Source of the DNA: Tolypothrix tenuis PCC 7101
GTDB taxonomy: Bacteria > Cyanobacteriota > Cyanobacteriia > Cyanobacteriales > Nostocaceae
Length of the DNA: 64,000 bases
NCBI RefSeq assembly: GCF_002368295.1
Contig: NZ_AP018248.1
Span: 5,098,798 to 5,162,797 of the forward strand
Reading direction: 5' to 3'
In this document: piece after piece, positions 53,498 to 62,820 of the stretch
How positions within the stretch are numbered: the stretch's first letter is position 1
Layout: every line of letters starts with the position of its first letter
The notes under the pieces: generated by a model
The model's input: only the letters and a program-made list of their open reading frames with translations
Database searches by the model: none
What the model was told of the DNA's origin: nothing
Translations under genes and position numbers: made by a program

Positions 53498-53965
53498 TTA
53501 ACGTAAAAATCGAATTGTTACAGGATAGCGATAATGCTTACCTTTATAAGCTTTCATTGCGGCAAAATTAACTAAGAATAATTGTAATATTATCATTAAT
53601 GCAGTTAATCCCAGCCATAACAATAATAAAATATCTAAAACTGTTTTAATTTCTTGTCCAGTACTATTATTAATCAATGCTATACCAAACATTGTTAACA
53701 TAATTAATAAGGATAAGATAATCACAATCAGAATATACATTGTGAGCGAAATTTGAAAATTTAAAGCTTCTTTACCCTGAAAATCAATCCAAGGAGATTT
53801 AAATTTATTGAAGCGCCAAATTATCAGGGGAAATAAAATATTTAAGGGTAAATACAAAGGAATTCCGAGAAATACCAAAAAGAATAATAGCATCCAAGCG
53901 AATAAAGCCGAGAGATGACAAAACATTGCCCAGACGCGTATTTGCTGCTTTGGTTTTTCTCTCAT
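53498..53965 (-). CDS. DUF4870 small membrane protein
   Basis: 155 residues. Three to four hydrophobic segments, LSALFAWMLLFFLVFLG (about 18-35), the FPLIIWRFNKFKSPWIDFQG signature of DUF4870, ILIVIILSLLIMLTMFGIAL (about 80-100) and a C-terminal pair. The conserved FQGKEALNFQ loop is present. Biochemical function of the family is unknown. It reads convergently with the AAA-like gene. Confidence 0.9.
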   Translation of the reverse strand: MREKPKQQIRVWAMFCHLSALFAWMLLFFLVFLGIPLYLPLNILFPLIIWRFNKFKSPWIDFQGKEALNFQISLTMYILIVIILSLLIMLTMFGIALINNSTGQEIKTVLDILLLLWLGLTALMIILQLFLVNFAAMKAYKGKHYRYPVTIRFLR

Positions 53966-54038
53966 GACTTTTTATTTATAGATAAATTGAGGAAATAATT
54001 CTCCATCCTAGTATCTATAAAAAAAGCCAAACCAAAAT

Positions 54039-55199
54039 TTAAAATTTGAGTATTTCGCGGTCATAGTTTTCTGGGAGAGGTTCTATTTCCCAGACTATAC
54101 CTTCGCCTGGTTCTAGAGCAACTTCTACAAAGAGTTGTTCTACAGCATTTGTGGCGATATCTTCGTTGTTAGGGAAAGGTTGTAAATCTTCAGTGAGTAG
54201 TCGCAATTTAAAACCGCCGGGGATAGCTGCACCTACTGTGGCGTTACGCAATTCAAACCGCCAAATAACTTGATCTCTTTCGCCTTGGGGTATAACTAAA
54301 AGTTCATAAGTTTGACCTGCGATCGCTAACAGCCGAGACAAGATAGAATCTGCTGGTGTTTCTTCCGCACCTCTACCACCAAAACTCAATTGCAAATTCA
54401 ATCTTCCCCAACCAATAGTTTCCGCAGCTTGGGAAACGCCACTTTGCAACCATTGCAATACTGACCACTGTTCTGGTAGTCCCAAACGTTGTTGATATAA
54501 GCTTTGTCGCCAACCACCATGTTCAATTAACCCCCCCCAGACTTGAAACGGGATAGCTAACCGGGGTGTGACGACTTCCGGCTTTCCCAGGCGAGTAATC
54601 AAGTTTTGGGCTTGTGGTTGTGGTAGGGTGGGCAGAGGTGAAATAGCAGCGCGTGTAATTGCTTGCGGGCAAAGTTCTTGGGTAAGCGCTAACACGCTAA
54701 TATCATGGATAATTTCAATCGCATCTACAGCATAAGTGCGATCGCCTGCATCATAATTACCCCGATTCTTCAGTTGTTCGTGGGTACAGTAACCCCAAAC
54801 CCTAACGTAGCCTTCATCTGGTTCTACTTGCACAGCTAAATAGTAATCACCAGCCCAAGTAGTTAAATCCACCCATTCTTGGGGAACCCGCAATTCGCTG
54901 TCATCAATATTTTCACTGGGAACCAGAATAAATCTCGTTACGTCCACTGCAATAGCGGTTCCATTTACCAGTTCCCAAAAACTGGGTAAAACAGTGGTAG
55001 TTGGCCAGACCTTTGCCTGTGATGTAAATTCCTCTTGTATCCAAGGCAAGACTGCACTCAGGCAAAGTTCATTAATATAACCTTGATAGCGCGAAGTGGG
55101 GTTAGAAAAATATGAACTCCGAAGATCCGCCAAATTTTGATTTTTAGCCGGAATTTCTAGAAGTAAATCAGTGGAATTGGCAAAAGAAAATGTTGTCAT
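54039..55199 (-). CDS. DUF1822 family protein
   Basis: 386 residues. Begins MTTFSFANSTDLLLEI and carries the DUF1822 pattern SRYQGYINELCLSAVLPW, WVDLTTWAGDYYLAVQVEPD and VWGYCTHEQLK. Soluble, without membrane segments. The family is largely cyanobacterial and often next to sigma factors and CHAT-domain proteins; here it follows the sigma factor with a 136-bp gap containing ATTTTGA repeats (about 55293-55318). Function unknown; co-expression with the sigma factor is likely. Confidence 0.9.
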   Translation of the reverse strand: MTTFSFANSTDLLLEIPAKNQNLADLRSSYFSNPTSRYQGYINELCLSAVLPWIQEEFTSQAKVWPTTTVLPSFWELVNGTAIAVDVTRFILVPSENIDDSELRVPQEWVDLTTWAGDYYLAVQVEPDEGYVRVWGYCTHEQLKNRGNYDAGDRTYAVDAIEIIHDISVLALTQELCPQAITRAAISPLPTLPQPQAQNLITRLGKPEVVTPRLAIPFQVWGGLIEHGGWRQSLYQQRLGLPEQWSVLQWLQSGVSQAAETIGWGRLNLQLSFGGRGAEETPADSILSRLLAIAGQTYELLVIPQGERDQVIWRFELRNATVGAAIPGGFKLRLLTEDLQPFPNNEDIATNAVEQLFVEVALEPGEGIVWEIEPLPENYDREILKF

Positions 55200-55335
55200 G
55201 GCGGTTTCTCTGAAAAGTTGTTATGTGGTCATTGGTCATTGGTGTTTGTGAGAGGGAACAGGGAACGGGTAACGGGGAACAAGGTATTCTTTTGAATTTT
55301 GAATTTTGAATTTTGAATTGATTTGTCCCCAATCC

Positions 55336-56502
55336 CTAAACACCGTAGTAACTTTGTAACCATTCCTCCATTAATGTACTCATACTTTTGAGTAGGTCGG
55401 GCGTAATGGAAATATGCAAGGTATCTTGACTCCAATTTGCTAAAGATTTAAGCAAATTTTCTCTAGCCTTTGTCAATCGCCGTGATACTGTATATTGCTT
55501 CATTTCTAGTTGCTTGGCGATTTTATCTTGATTGAGTCCTTGAGCATAATATAGTTGCACAATCTGTTGTGCTTCTGGTTCTAATTGTGCGATCGCAGTC
55601 ACTAAAATCTGATTAATTTCGCTTTGTTGAGAAGTTCTGGTTTGTTCTTCTTCTTGGGTAATAATTTCTTCAATTAGGGAGGGTTGTTGATTTCCTGGTA
55701 GGTTATCTAATAACTCCCATGAATTATCTCCACCTTGGGCAACATTTAGAGATTCGGGGGTGGGATAAAGGTATTTACGTGCAGCTTTGGCTGCTGTTAG
55801 CAACCATTTCTCTATAGTTGGAATACTAATTTGTTGGTTACTTTGAGAAGTATAAGCTGTAGCGATCGCTTCCCAAATGCGATCGTCTGGTCGAGACAGC
55901 TTGCGGGAAGTTCCGGTGGTAGTGGGGACATAAAAGGTTTTAAAAACATTCCACGCCAGGATATAAGCACGAATTTCGTCCGCAGATAAGCCAGCACTTT
56001 GCAAGGCTTCCTGCAACCGCTTTTGGGAGATTTTGCGTAACAGTCCCCAATCGGTACAGATATCAACTTCGTGGCGTTGGCGTAAAGTTTCGCGGATTGC
56101 ACTCGCAAACAAAGGCCCAGCATAGTTTTTTAAGGTAAAACCTTGGCTGGGGTTAAAACCTTTGAGGACGCGATCAATTTGGGCGATCGCAACTTGAAAA
56201 CAGTCTGATAATTGGAATTGGGTACTGGCGAAACCGTGAACGGTTTTTTGAGATACCCAATAGCAGGTTTCTTGCAAGTAAGCAGCCAGATGTTGCTTCG
56301 CCAACGACTGAGATTCAGGAAGCTGCCAAAACTTATACCAATAAAGCGCCCAAAAAGATTCTGAAGTTTCTTGGGGTGTGCGTTTGACGCAACCTTGTAT
56401 ACTACTACGCAATCTTGATTCTGTCGCCCAATGACCGAAGCGATCGGCATCGAATTGCACAAAAGTTGAAAAGATTTCAATGATGTTTTGCCGAGGGTGC
56501 AT
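55336..56502 (-). CDS. Sigma-70 family (ECF-like) RNA polymerase sigma factor
   Basis: 388 residues. The N-terminal ~240 residues are not classical region 2 but contain CFQVAIAQIDRVLKGFNPSQGFTLKNY, a degenerate region-2 element. Region 4 (about 290-350) is clear: AIAQLEPEAQQIVQLYYAQG, then the helix-turn-helix LNQDKIAKQLEMKQYTVSRR. Long sigma factors of this type pair with DUF1822 in cyanobacteria. Regulon unknown. Transcribed toward DUF1822, probably one operon. Confidence 0.88.
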   Translation of the reverse strand: MHPRQNIIEIFSTFVQFDADRFGHWATESRLRSSIQGCVKRTPQETSESFWALYWYKFWQLPESQSLAKQHLAAYLQETCYWVSQKTVHGFASTQFQLSDCFQVAIAQIDRVLKGFNPSQGFTLKNYAGPLFASAIRETLRQRHEVDICTDWGLLRKISQKRLQEALQSAGLSADEIRAYILAWNVFKTFYVPTTTGTSRKLSRPDDRIWEAIATAYTSQSNQQISIPTIEKWLLTAAKAARKYLYPTPESLNVAQGGDNSWELLDNLPGNQQPSLIEEIITQEEEQTRTSQQSEINQILVTAIAQLEPEAQQIVQLYYAQGLNQDKIAKQLEMKQYTVSRRLTKARENLLKSLANWSQDTLHISITPDLLKSMSTLMEEWLQSYYGV

Positions 56503-56867
56503 AAAAAACTCGAGGCCTACCTAAAGAAGTAGTGAAGGCGTTAAATACCAATTCACAAAAATCAGGTTAAAGATTAAAACACTAAAACCTCGATTTTGTC
56601 AAAATTTCGTAATTACGAATTATGAATTGCTATCAAACTGCCTCAACAAACTTTACTACACCGAATCATTATTATGTTGAGACTGTCATTGAAATCTTTA
56701 GCACTAGGTACAAATTCTTAATCCTGCAACCATTCGTCTTACTGGTGCATGGAGTGAAAAGTGGCGTTAATTTGAGAAATTTTAACCGCAGATACACGCC
56801 GATATTGATTTGATATTTCTAGCCAATCCCAAAATTAAATTACTACTAATCATGGAGTACAAATAAA

Positions 56868-57344
56868 ATGTTAAAACGTTCTTTGATGATTGCTGCTTCT
56901 AGTGTTGCTTTAGCGGCTGCTGTTGCCAGTCCTAGTTTAGCTGCACCTGCTGATTTTGTGGGTACATGGGTAAATAAAGATAATAATACTCGTGGTGTGA
57001 CTCGCTTAGTTATTACTTCTGCAGGTAGCAATAAATTAAATATTCAAGTGTTTGGTAAATGTCATCCTACAGATTGTGATTGGGGAACTGTACCAGTTGT
57101 AACCTATGGTTTAAATGTGCAAGATACAAACCATACCTATGGAACAGCTAACTATACCAAAGGTTTTTCTAATACCTTATTGACATTAGACCATGCTGGC
57201 TCTCAAATCATGTTGCAAGGCTTCACTCAATTTTTAGATAATAGTGGTCGCCAAAATTATTATTCCCGCGACTACTTTCAAAGAGCACCTAAAGTAAAGA
57301 TTCCAGTGGGTTTACCAATATCACCCATTCAACCAAATAGGTAA
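56868..57344 (+). CDS. Small secreted protein, unknown function
   Basis: 158 residues. Typical Sec signal peptide, MLKRSLMIAASSVALAAAV to about residue 25 (cleavage around SLAAPA). The mature part starts FVGTWVNKDNNTRGVTRLVI, a β-rich pattern like a single small barrel, with two cysteines in GKCHPTDCDW. GGAG lies 13 bp before the ATG. I do not recognise a named family; periplasmic or extracellular location is expected. Confidence 0.8.
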   Translation: MLKRSLMIAASSVALAAAVASPSLAAPADFVGTWVNKDNNTRGVTRLVITSAGSNKLNIQVFGKCHPTDCDWGTVPVVTYGLNVQDTNHTYGTANYTKGFSNTLLTLDHAGSQIMLQGFTQFLDNSGRQNYYSRDYFQRAPKVKIPVGLPISPIQPNR

Positions 57345-57391
57345 GGAATAGGGTAAATACTTGTTTTAAATTTACCCAATAAATGCCTGGT

Positions 57392-57426
57392 GTAGGGTGT
57401 GTTATCGCTTGAGCATAACGCACCCT
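57392..57426. repeat. Short palindrome GTAGGGTGTGTTA/TAACGCACCCT
   Basis: Inverted ends identical in type to the element at 3502-3599, but with only a ~12-bp middle. It lies between the convergent genes at 56868 and 57498 and might also work as a bidirectional terminator. Confidence 0.75.
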
Positions 57427-57497
57427 TAATTATTGATTGGTAGAGTGAATTTATGCAACTATTGTTAATAGTTAAAGCTTGTTGATGATAGCAACCT

Positions 57498-57980
57498 TTA
57501 AGCGCTTAATGCATAAGGTACATCTACCTTTGTATGTTTATTGAGATAGTTGACAAATAATTGTTTCAACTGAGGACTTACACCAGCGTGTTCAAAGAAT
57601 CCAAAACCCAGACTCTTCGCTTTCATTAAAGTTTGCTCTGGAGTTAATCCTTCTTGAATTGCTACACTCAACAATGCAATTCCCGTTGAGCGCATAGCTG
57701 CGGCACAATGTATGACGGTGGGTTTAGGAAGCTGGTCTAATGTGGTTAGGATTTTAGTAATTAGCTCTTCATTTAAATTTTCTAGCTTCAGGGGCACATT
57801 GACATAATGTAGCCCTAATTCTTCCACTACTTTTTGCTCATCCTTTAAAAATCCTAATTCATCAGGCGATCGCAAATTCAAAACCGACCGAAAACCCTCT
57901 TGCTTGGCTTGCTTTAGCTGGTGTGGTACGACTTGTCCTGTTGTTGTCAAATGATCGTTAATCCGTATAGCGTTGATCAC
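57498..57980 (-). CDS. DUF442 / dual-specificity phosphatase-like protein
   Basis: 160 residues from the GTG at 57980, chosen because AAAGGAG lies 5 bp upstream; an ATG at 58037 without a ribosome-binding site is also in frame. The phosphatase signature is HCAAAMRSTG, with the Cys and Arg of the CX5R loop. The N-terminal INDHLTTTGQVVPHQL and SVLNLRSPDE are typical of the DUF442 family (Blh-like, also fused to β-lactamase-fold proteins in sulfide metabolism). A link to sulfide response is known for relatives but not shown here. Confidence 0.86.
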   Translation of the reverse strand: MINAIRINDHLTTTGQVVPHQLKQAKQEGFRSVLNLRSPDELGFLKDEQKVVEELGLHYVNVPLKLENLNEELITKILTTLDQLPKPTVIHCAAAMRSTGIALLSVAIQEGLTPEQTLMKAKSLGFGFFEHAGVSPQLKQLFVNYLNKHTKVDVPYALSA

Positions 57981-58037
57981 GTTCACTCCTTTGAACTGTA
58001 AATAGTACTTTTGCAACACGAAGAGTGAGGATTCCAC

Positions 58038-58558
58038 AGAGAATCCCCGTGACTCAGATTTTTTCAGCAGTCTAATATCTGGTTATTGAGTCGGGTATAA
58101 GAAGCTATGCAAATCAGCAAACCAAATCCAGCAAATATTTACGCATTCCGATTTACGGCTGTGAAATTTGCTTTCTTAGGTTACTTTTATTTTTGGTTTT
58201 AAATACGCTTTGCCGCTAGACTTACCGTATTTAATAATTATACATATTTCCGATAGATTTACGAGAGTTTATAAAAAATATTCTTCTATAATAGACAAAC
58301 TGCTGCTTCAGACTTTTGAATAGTTCGCCAGAGTCCAAAGTCAAAAGTCCAAGTTAACTTTAAAGGCTCAGGAATTTCCTAGAAAGTATGGTTATCGTTT
58401 GCAAACGCCGTACTCGTGCTGCTTATAGGGTTATACAGTTCAGATAAGATCATTATTGATGGATTTGTCAGTTGTGAAAACAGCTAGCTCAATTGGGGGA
58501 TTCTCCCCCAAACCCCCGATTGGGTGACGGTTGCGTCCCCCAAACCCCCTCCAAAAAC
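58038..58558. other. Spacer upstream of the phosphatase-like gene
   Basis: About 520 bp with no gene seen. Contains AT-rich DNA, a GTCCAAAGTCAAAAGTCC short repeat (about 58331) and C-rich low complexity (CCCCCAAACCCCC, about 58504-58550). Confidence 0.5.
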
Positions 58559-58681
58559 AATACTTGTCGGTTAAGGGTAAAAGGGGAAGGGGAAAAGGGG
58601 CAAGAAAAACCTTTAACCCTTACCCTTTCACCTTTTCCCCAAACCAAATTCCGAGTTGAAAATCCTTAACCGAGCAGTATT
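58559..58681. mobile_element. 123-bp MITE-like repeat
   Basis: Inverted ends AATACTTGTCGGTTAAGG (58559-58576) and CCTTAACCGAGCAGTATT (58664-58681), with a G/A-rich then C/T-rich interior. Family members with one or both ends are at 10001-10100, 28906-29030, 58795-58911 and 63941-64000. Confidence 0.8.
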
Positions 58682-58759
58682 GCCCCCAAAAATTATTGTT
58701 TTTGTCGTCAATTTATTTTTTAACTGAACTGTATTGGCTTATAGGGTTATGCGAATCAT

Positions 58760-58930
58760 CAAAGAAGCGATCGCCAATTTAAATTAGCGATCGCAATACT
58801 ACAAGGGATAGCGTTTTGAACTCAAAATTGGTTTTGGGGAAAAGGTTAAGGGTTAAAGGTTTTTTCTTTCCCTTGAACCATTCCCCTTTTTACCCTTAAC
58901 CGACAAGTATTAATAGCGATCGCTTCTTTG
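58760..58930. mobile_element. 171-bp composite palindromic element, nested copy
   Basis: Outer inverted ends CAAAGAAGCGATCGC (58760-58774) and GCGATCGCTTCTTTG (58916-58930) enclose another copy of the AATACT-type repeat (58795-58911, ending CGACAAGTATT). The outer pair is built on HIP1 octamers. Confidence 0.7.
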
Positions 58931-58959
58931 AATGCAGAACTAAATTCTACTCGTCACTA

Positions 58960-60747
58960 CTAAGCTTTGGGCTTGTAAGTGGAAGCCACGTGCAATTCTT
59001 TTAACTGTTTTGCATCAACGCTAGAAGGCGCATCAGTTAACAAGCAACGGGCTTGTTGTGTCTTCGGAAAAGCAATGACATCACGAATCGATTCTTCCCC
59101 TGCTAGCAACATCACTAACCGATCTAAACCGTAGGCGATGCCACCATGCGGCGGTGTACCATATTCAAAGGCTTCCATCAAAAAGCCGAATTTATTTTGG
59201 GCTTCTTCCGGTGACAACCCAATGGCTTCAAATACCTGTTCTTGAACTTCTCGCTGATAAATCCGCCGACTACCACCACCAACTTCAAAGCCGTTAAATA
59301 TTAAGTCGTAGGCTTGGGCGCGGGCTGTTTTTAAATCATCTAAGTCATCGGGGTGGGGTGCGGTAAATGGGTGGTGTAATGCTTCCAAGCGTTTTTCGTC
59401 AGCATTCCACTCAAACATGGGGAAATCGGTAATCCACAGCAAATTGATTTTATCTGGATCTATTAACGCAAATTCTTTAGCGATCGCTTGTCGTAATCTA
59501 TCTAAAGTTTTGTTAACGGTAACTGCATCACCAGCCCCAAATAGCAGTAAATGGCCTGCTTTTGCGCCTGTACGTTCTAATATTTCCTGTTTTTGTTCAG
59601 GGGTGAGGTTATCTTTAATTGCACCGATGGTATCAATTTCGCCGTTTTCTCTAACGCGGATGTAAGCTAAACCCTTCGCCCCAGCTTCGCTAGCTTCTTT
59701 AAATAAGTCTCCGCCTGGTTTAATACGGACATTAGAAATCGCATCGTTACCGTTGGGAATCGGTAGGATTTTCACAATACCACCGTGAGCGATCGCATCG
59801 CGGAAAACTTTAAAACCGGAATCTTTCAACACATCGGAAACATTCACTAGTTCCAAACCATAGCGGGTATCTGGTTTGTCACTACCGTAGCGTTCCATCG
59901 CTTCAGCGTAGGTAATACGCGGGAAGGGATGGTGTAACTCAATTCCTTTAACGGTTTTGAAGATGTAAGAAACTAACTTCTCGTTGAGTTCGATAATTTC
60001 TTCTTGAGACATGAAACTCATTTCCATGTCTAACTGGGTAAATTCTGGTTGTCTGTCAGCGCGTAAGTCTTCATCGCGAAAGCAACGAGCAATTTGATAA
60101 TATCTGTCCAAACCAGATACCATCAGCAATTGTTTGAATAATTGTGGTGACTGCGGTAAAGCGAACCATTCACCAGGGTTAACACGGCTGGGGAGAATGT
60201 AATCCCGCGCCCCTTCTGGGGTAGAACGAGTTAGTACGGGGGTTTCAACTTCGATAAAACCTTCCACATCTTCCAAGTAACGCCGCATAGCTTTCACAAC
60301 TTGATGACGCAACTGAATATTTTGCGCCATACGTTCCCGGCGTAAATCTAAATAACGATATTTCAATCGCAATTCTTCCCGCACGTTTTCAGTGTCAGCT
60401 GTGGAAACTTGGAAAGGTAACTGTTTCCTCACACTGTTCAGTAAATTAATCTTCTCGGCGTAGATTTCTACCTCGCCTGTGGGGATGCGGGAATTGAGGG
60501 ATTCGTCGGGACGTTGTGTCACTTTACCAGTGATTTCCACAACATATTCATTCCGGATACTATTAGCCTGTTCATAGGAATCCGGGGTACGTTGCGGATC
60601 GCTAACAATCTGGACAATACCAGAGCGATCGCGTAAATCTAAAAATATCACGCCCCCATGATCGCGGCGACGGTCTACCCATCCATACAAGGTAACAGTT
60701 TCTCCAATATGTTCTTTTCGGAGCGCGCCGCAATAGTGAGTTCGCAT
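58960..60747 (-). CDS. aspS: Aspartyl-tRNA synthetase
   Basis: 595 residues, bacterial-type length. N-terminal OB-fold anticodon-binding domain (about 1-110; YGWVDRRRDHGGVIF), class II catalytic core with motif 2 CFRDEDLRADRQPEFTQLD (about 222-240), the bacterial insertion domain (about 290-430), and motif 3 GLDRLVML (540-547). It charges tRNA-Asp with aspartate. Whether it also charges tRNA-Asn (non-discriminating type) cannot be decided here. Stand-alone gene. Confidence 0.98.
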   Translation of the reverse strand: MRTHYCGALRKEHIGETVTLYGWVDRRRDHGGVIFLDLRDRSGIVQIVSDPQRTPDSYEQANSIRNEYVVEITGKVTQRPDESLNSRIPTGEVEIYAEKINLLNSVRKQLPFQVSTADTENVREELRLKYRYLDLRRERMAQNIQLRHQVVKAMRRYLEDVEGFIEVETPVLTRSTPEGARDYILPSRVNPGEWFALPQSPQLFKQLLMVSGLDRYYQIARCFRDEDLRADRQPEFTQLDMEMSFMSQEEIIELNEKLVSYIFKTVKGIELHHPFPRITYAEAMERYGSDKPDTRYGLELVNVSDVLKDSGFKVFRDAIAHGGIVKILPIPNGNDAISNVRIKPGGDLFKEASEAGAKGLAYIRVRENGEIDTIGAIKDNLTPEQKQEILERTGAKAGHLLLFGAGDAVTVNKTLDRLRQAIAKEFALIDPDKINLLWITDFPMFEWNADEKRLEALHHPFTAPHPDDLDDLKTARAQAYDLIFNGFEVGGGSRRIYQREVQEQVFEAIGLSPEEAQNKFGFLMEAFEYGTPPHGGIAYGLDRLVMLLAGEESIRDVIAFPKTQQARCLLTDAPSSVDAKQLKELHVASTYKPKA

Positions 60748-61089
60748 AGTAGTTAATTGTGTTCTTCAGCTTCTAGATGGGCAGTAAAATGTCAAAGCTT
60801 TCCCATTATCTAGCATCAATAGTATCTAATTGAAGTCAAGATGGCATATTATCTGTTGAATCTTGAGTTGGGGTCAATAGGAGGACAAGGGGCAGGGGGC
60901 AGGGAGCAGGGGGAAAGGTGAGGTTCTGAACTCGGAGTGTCGAGTAAAAAGGTGGAATTATCGCCTTTTGAACTCGGACTGTCTTATTTTGAACTCAGAG
61001 CGTTGAGTAAAAAGGTGAAATTATCACCTTCCGAACTCAAATTATCGGGTTCTATCTTCGCCCATCTGTATTTGCTTAAAGACAATTTT

Positions 61090-61237
61090 GTAGGGTGTGT
61101 TACGGCTATGAAAGAATTTGGGACTTAGAGACAATGAAATTTAGCCGTAACGCACCGCCGCGTGGATGGTGCGTTAGGCGCTAGGATAGTTATTTCATGG
61201 CAAATCATATCGAAAATAAGCGCCTAACACACCCTAC
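61090..61237. repeat. 148-bp palindromic element, inverted partner of 11509-11649
   Basis: Ends GTAGGGTGTGTTA and TAACACACCCTAC, with nested pairs GTTACGGCTA/TAGCCGTAAC and GTTAGGCGCT/AGCGCCTAAC. Nearly identical to the reverse complement of 11509-11649. A CTCGGACTGT/GAACTCAGAG repetitive stretch (about 60925-61040) lies just before it. Confidence 0.85.
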
Positions 61238-61279
61238 ATCCATTCTATGTTTACTTTATAAATAGCCTGTTAGCCCCAT

Positions 61280-62662
61280 TTATATTGCCTTCGAGAAATG
61301 CTTTTCTTTGATTCTCATGTGATTATCAAAGATGACGGCAATATTTCTTACCAGCAATCTGCCAATGTCTGTAACTAATATGTAATTTTTTGATAAGCTT
61401 ACCAGTCCATCGGCTTCTAGAGGTTTTAACATCTCTAGCTCATGGGCAAAGTATTCGTCAAAACAAATGTGATATTTATCTACGATGTCTTGCTTGTGCA
61501 ATTGAAAATGCGACATAATACCCATGATGACATCACGTCTAATAATGTCATCTTGAGTTAATTTAATTCCTTTACTCAATGGCAATTTACCAGTGGAAAT
61601 TGCCTGATAATATTCTTTTAATTGTTTGTGGTTTTGGAAATACGCATCTTCTAACATACTAATAGATGTCGCTCCAAAACCAAATAATTCTGTTTCGGCG
61701 TGGGTGGTGTAGCCTTGAAAATTACGCCGCAGAGTGCCATTACGTTGCGCGATCGCTAATTCATCGTTAGATTTAGCAAAATGATCCATACCAATGAACA
61801 GATACTCATTATTTGTGAGTTCTTCAATGGTCATTTTCAGAATATCTAGCTTTTCCTGTGGCTTCGGTAAAGCTGCTTCGGGAATATTTTTCTGTGCAGG
61901 TTTAATCCAGGGAATATAAGCAAAGTTAAAGACCACAATTCTGTCTGGGTCTAATTTTATAGTCTTTTTCACTGTTTCCCTAAAGCTCTGCCGAGTTTGA
62001 TAGGGAAGACCATAAATCAAATCTACATTTACACTTTCAAATTCTGCTTCCCTGATCCAACTCATGACATCAAAGAGCATTTCTTCCGGTTGGATACGAT
62101 TAATCGCTACTTGTACTTCGTGATTAAAATCTTGAATGCCAAAGCTAATGCGATTAAATCCTAATTCCCTAAGAAATAAAATGTAATCTTTATCTACATA
62201 ACGGGGGTTGATTTCAATGGAGATTTCTGCTTTTGAGTCAATAGTAAAATGTTGAGTAATATGTTTCCACACAAACTCAACTTGCTCGCGGTCTAAATAA
62301 TTAGGTGTACCGCCACCCCAATGAATTTGCAAAACTTGGCGGTCAGAATCAATTAAAGCGGCTGTTTGTTTAATATCTTGAACTAAATATTCTAAGTAAG
62401 GTTTGGCAATATTCTTATTGTTAGAAATTACCGTATTACAGCCGCAAAAATAGCACGCAGTCTGACAAAAAGGAATGTGGAAATACAAAGACAGGGGAGT
62501 TTTACGTTGATTCGAGGCTGCGATCGCATTTTGTAAATCGGTGGTGGTAAATGCTTCGCTTAACTCAGTAGCAGGCGGATAACTGGTGTATCTAGGTACT
62601 GGAGCATCATACTTTTGGATCATCTCCAAATCAAATTTGACACCAGGTAAGAGAAAGACCAT
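61280..62662 (-). CDS. hemN: Oxygen-independent coproporphyrinogen III oxidase
   Basis: 460 residues from the ATG at 62662, chosen because GGAGG lies 5 bp upstream. An open frame extends to 62782, but those 40 residues are translated STRR. Radical-SAM enzyme: the 4Fe-4S cluster cysteines are Cys66, Cys70 and Cys73 (CQTACYFCGC), followed by HWGGGTPNYL. It decarboxylates coproporphyrinogen III to protoporphyrinogen IX for haem and chlorophyll without oxygen. It lies downstream of heme oxygenase in the same direction. Confidence 0.95.
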   Translation of the reverse strand: MVFLLPGVKFDLEMIQKYDAPVPRYTSYPPATELSEAFTTTDLQNAIAASNQRKTPLSLYFHIPFCQTACYFCGCNTVISNNKNIAKPYLEYLVQDIKQTAALIDSDRQVLQIHWGGGTPNYLDREQVEFVWKHITQHFTIDSKAEISIEINPRYVDKDYILFLRELGFNRISFGIQDFNHEVQVAINRIQPEEMLFDVMSWIREAEFESVNVDLIYGLPYQTRQSFRETVKKTIKLDPDRIVVFNFAYIPWIKPAQKNIPEAALPKPQEKLDILKMTIEELTNNEYLFIGMDHFAKSNDELAIAQRNGTLRRNFQGYTTHAETELFGFGATSISMLEDAYFQNHKQLKEYYQAISTGKLPLSKGIKLTQDDIIRRDVIMGIMSHFQLHKQDIVDKYHICFDEYFAHELEMLKPLEADGLVSLSKNYILVTDIGRLLVRNIAVIFDNHMRIKEKHFSKAI

Positions 62663-62675
62663 TAAAACCTCCGGG

Positions 62676-62765
62676 GGGGGACTGGGGATTAGGGACTGGG
62701 GAACTCGGGGCCCCCTCTGGGGATAAGGGGTAATGGGGATTGGGGATTGGGGACTGGGGAGATGA
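62676..62765. repeat. STRR between heme oxygenase and hemN
   Basis: GGGGACTGGGGATT and GGGGATAAGGGG heptamer-like units. The gap of 158 bp also has CTTGACCCTTCACCC repeats (about 62787-62820) directly after the heme oxygenase gene. Confidence 0.85.
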
Positions 62766-62820
62766 GGGAGAATTATTTTCACTCTTGACCTTTCACCCTT
62801 GACCCTTCACCCTTCACCCT

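Noticed and set aside
56622..56813. 63-codon ORF upstream of the secreted-protein gene
   Set aside because: No ribosome-binding site, AT-rich promoter-like context and no recognisable protein pattern.
60937..61128. 63-codon ORF with KVELSPFELGLS and KVKLSPSELKLS repeats
   Set aside because: Built from an imperfect 69-bp-type direct repeat (GAACTCGGA) and runs into the palindromic element; regarded as repeat DNA.
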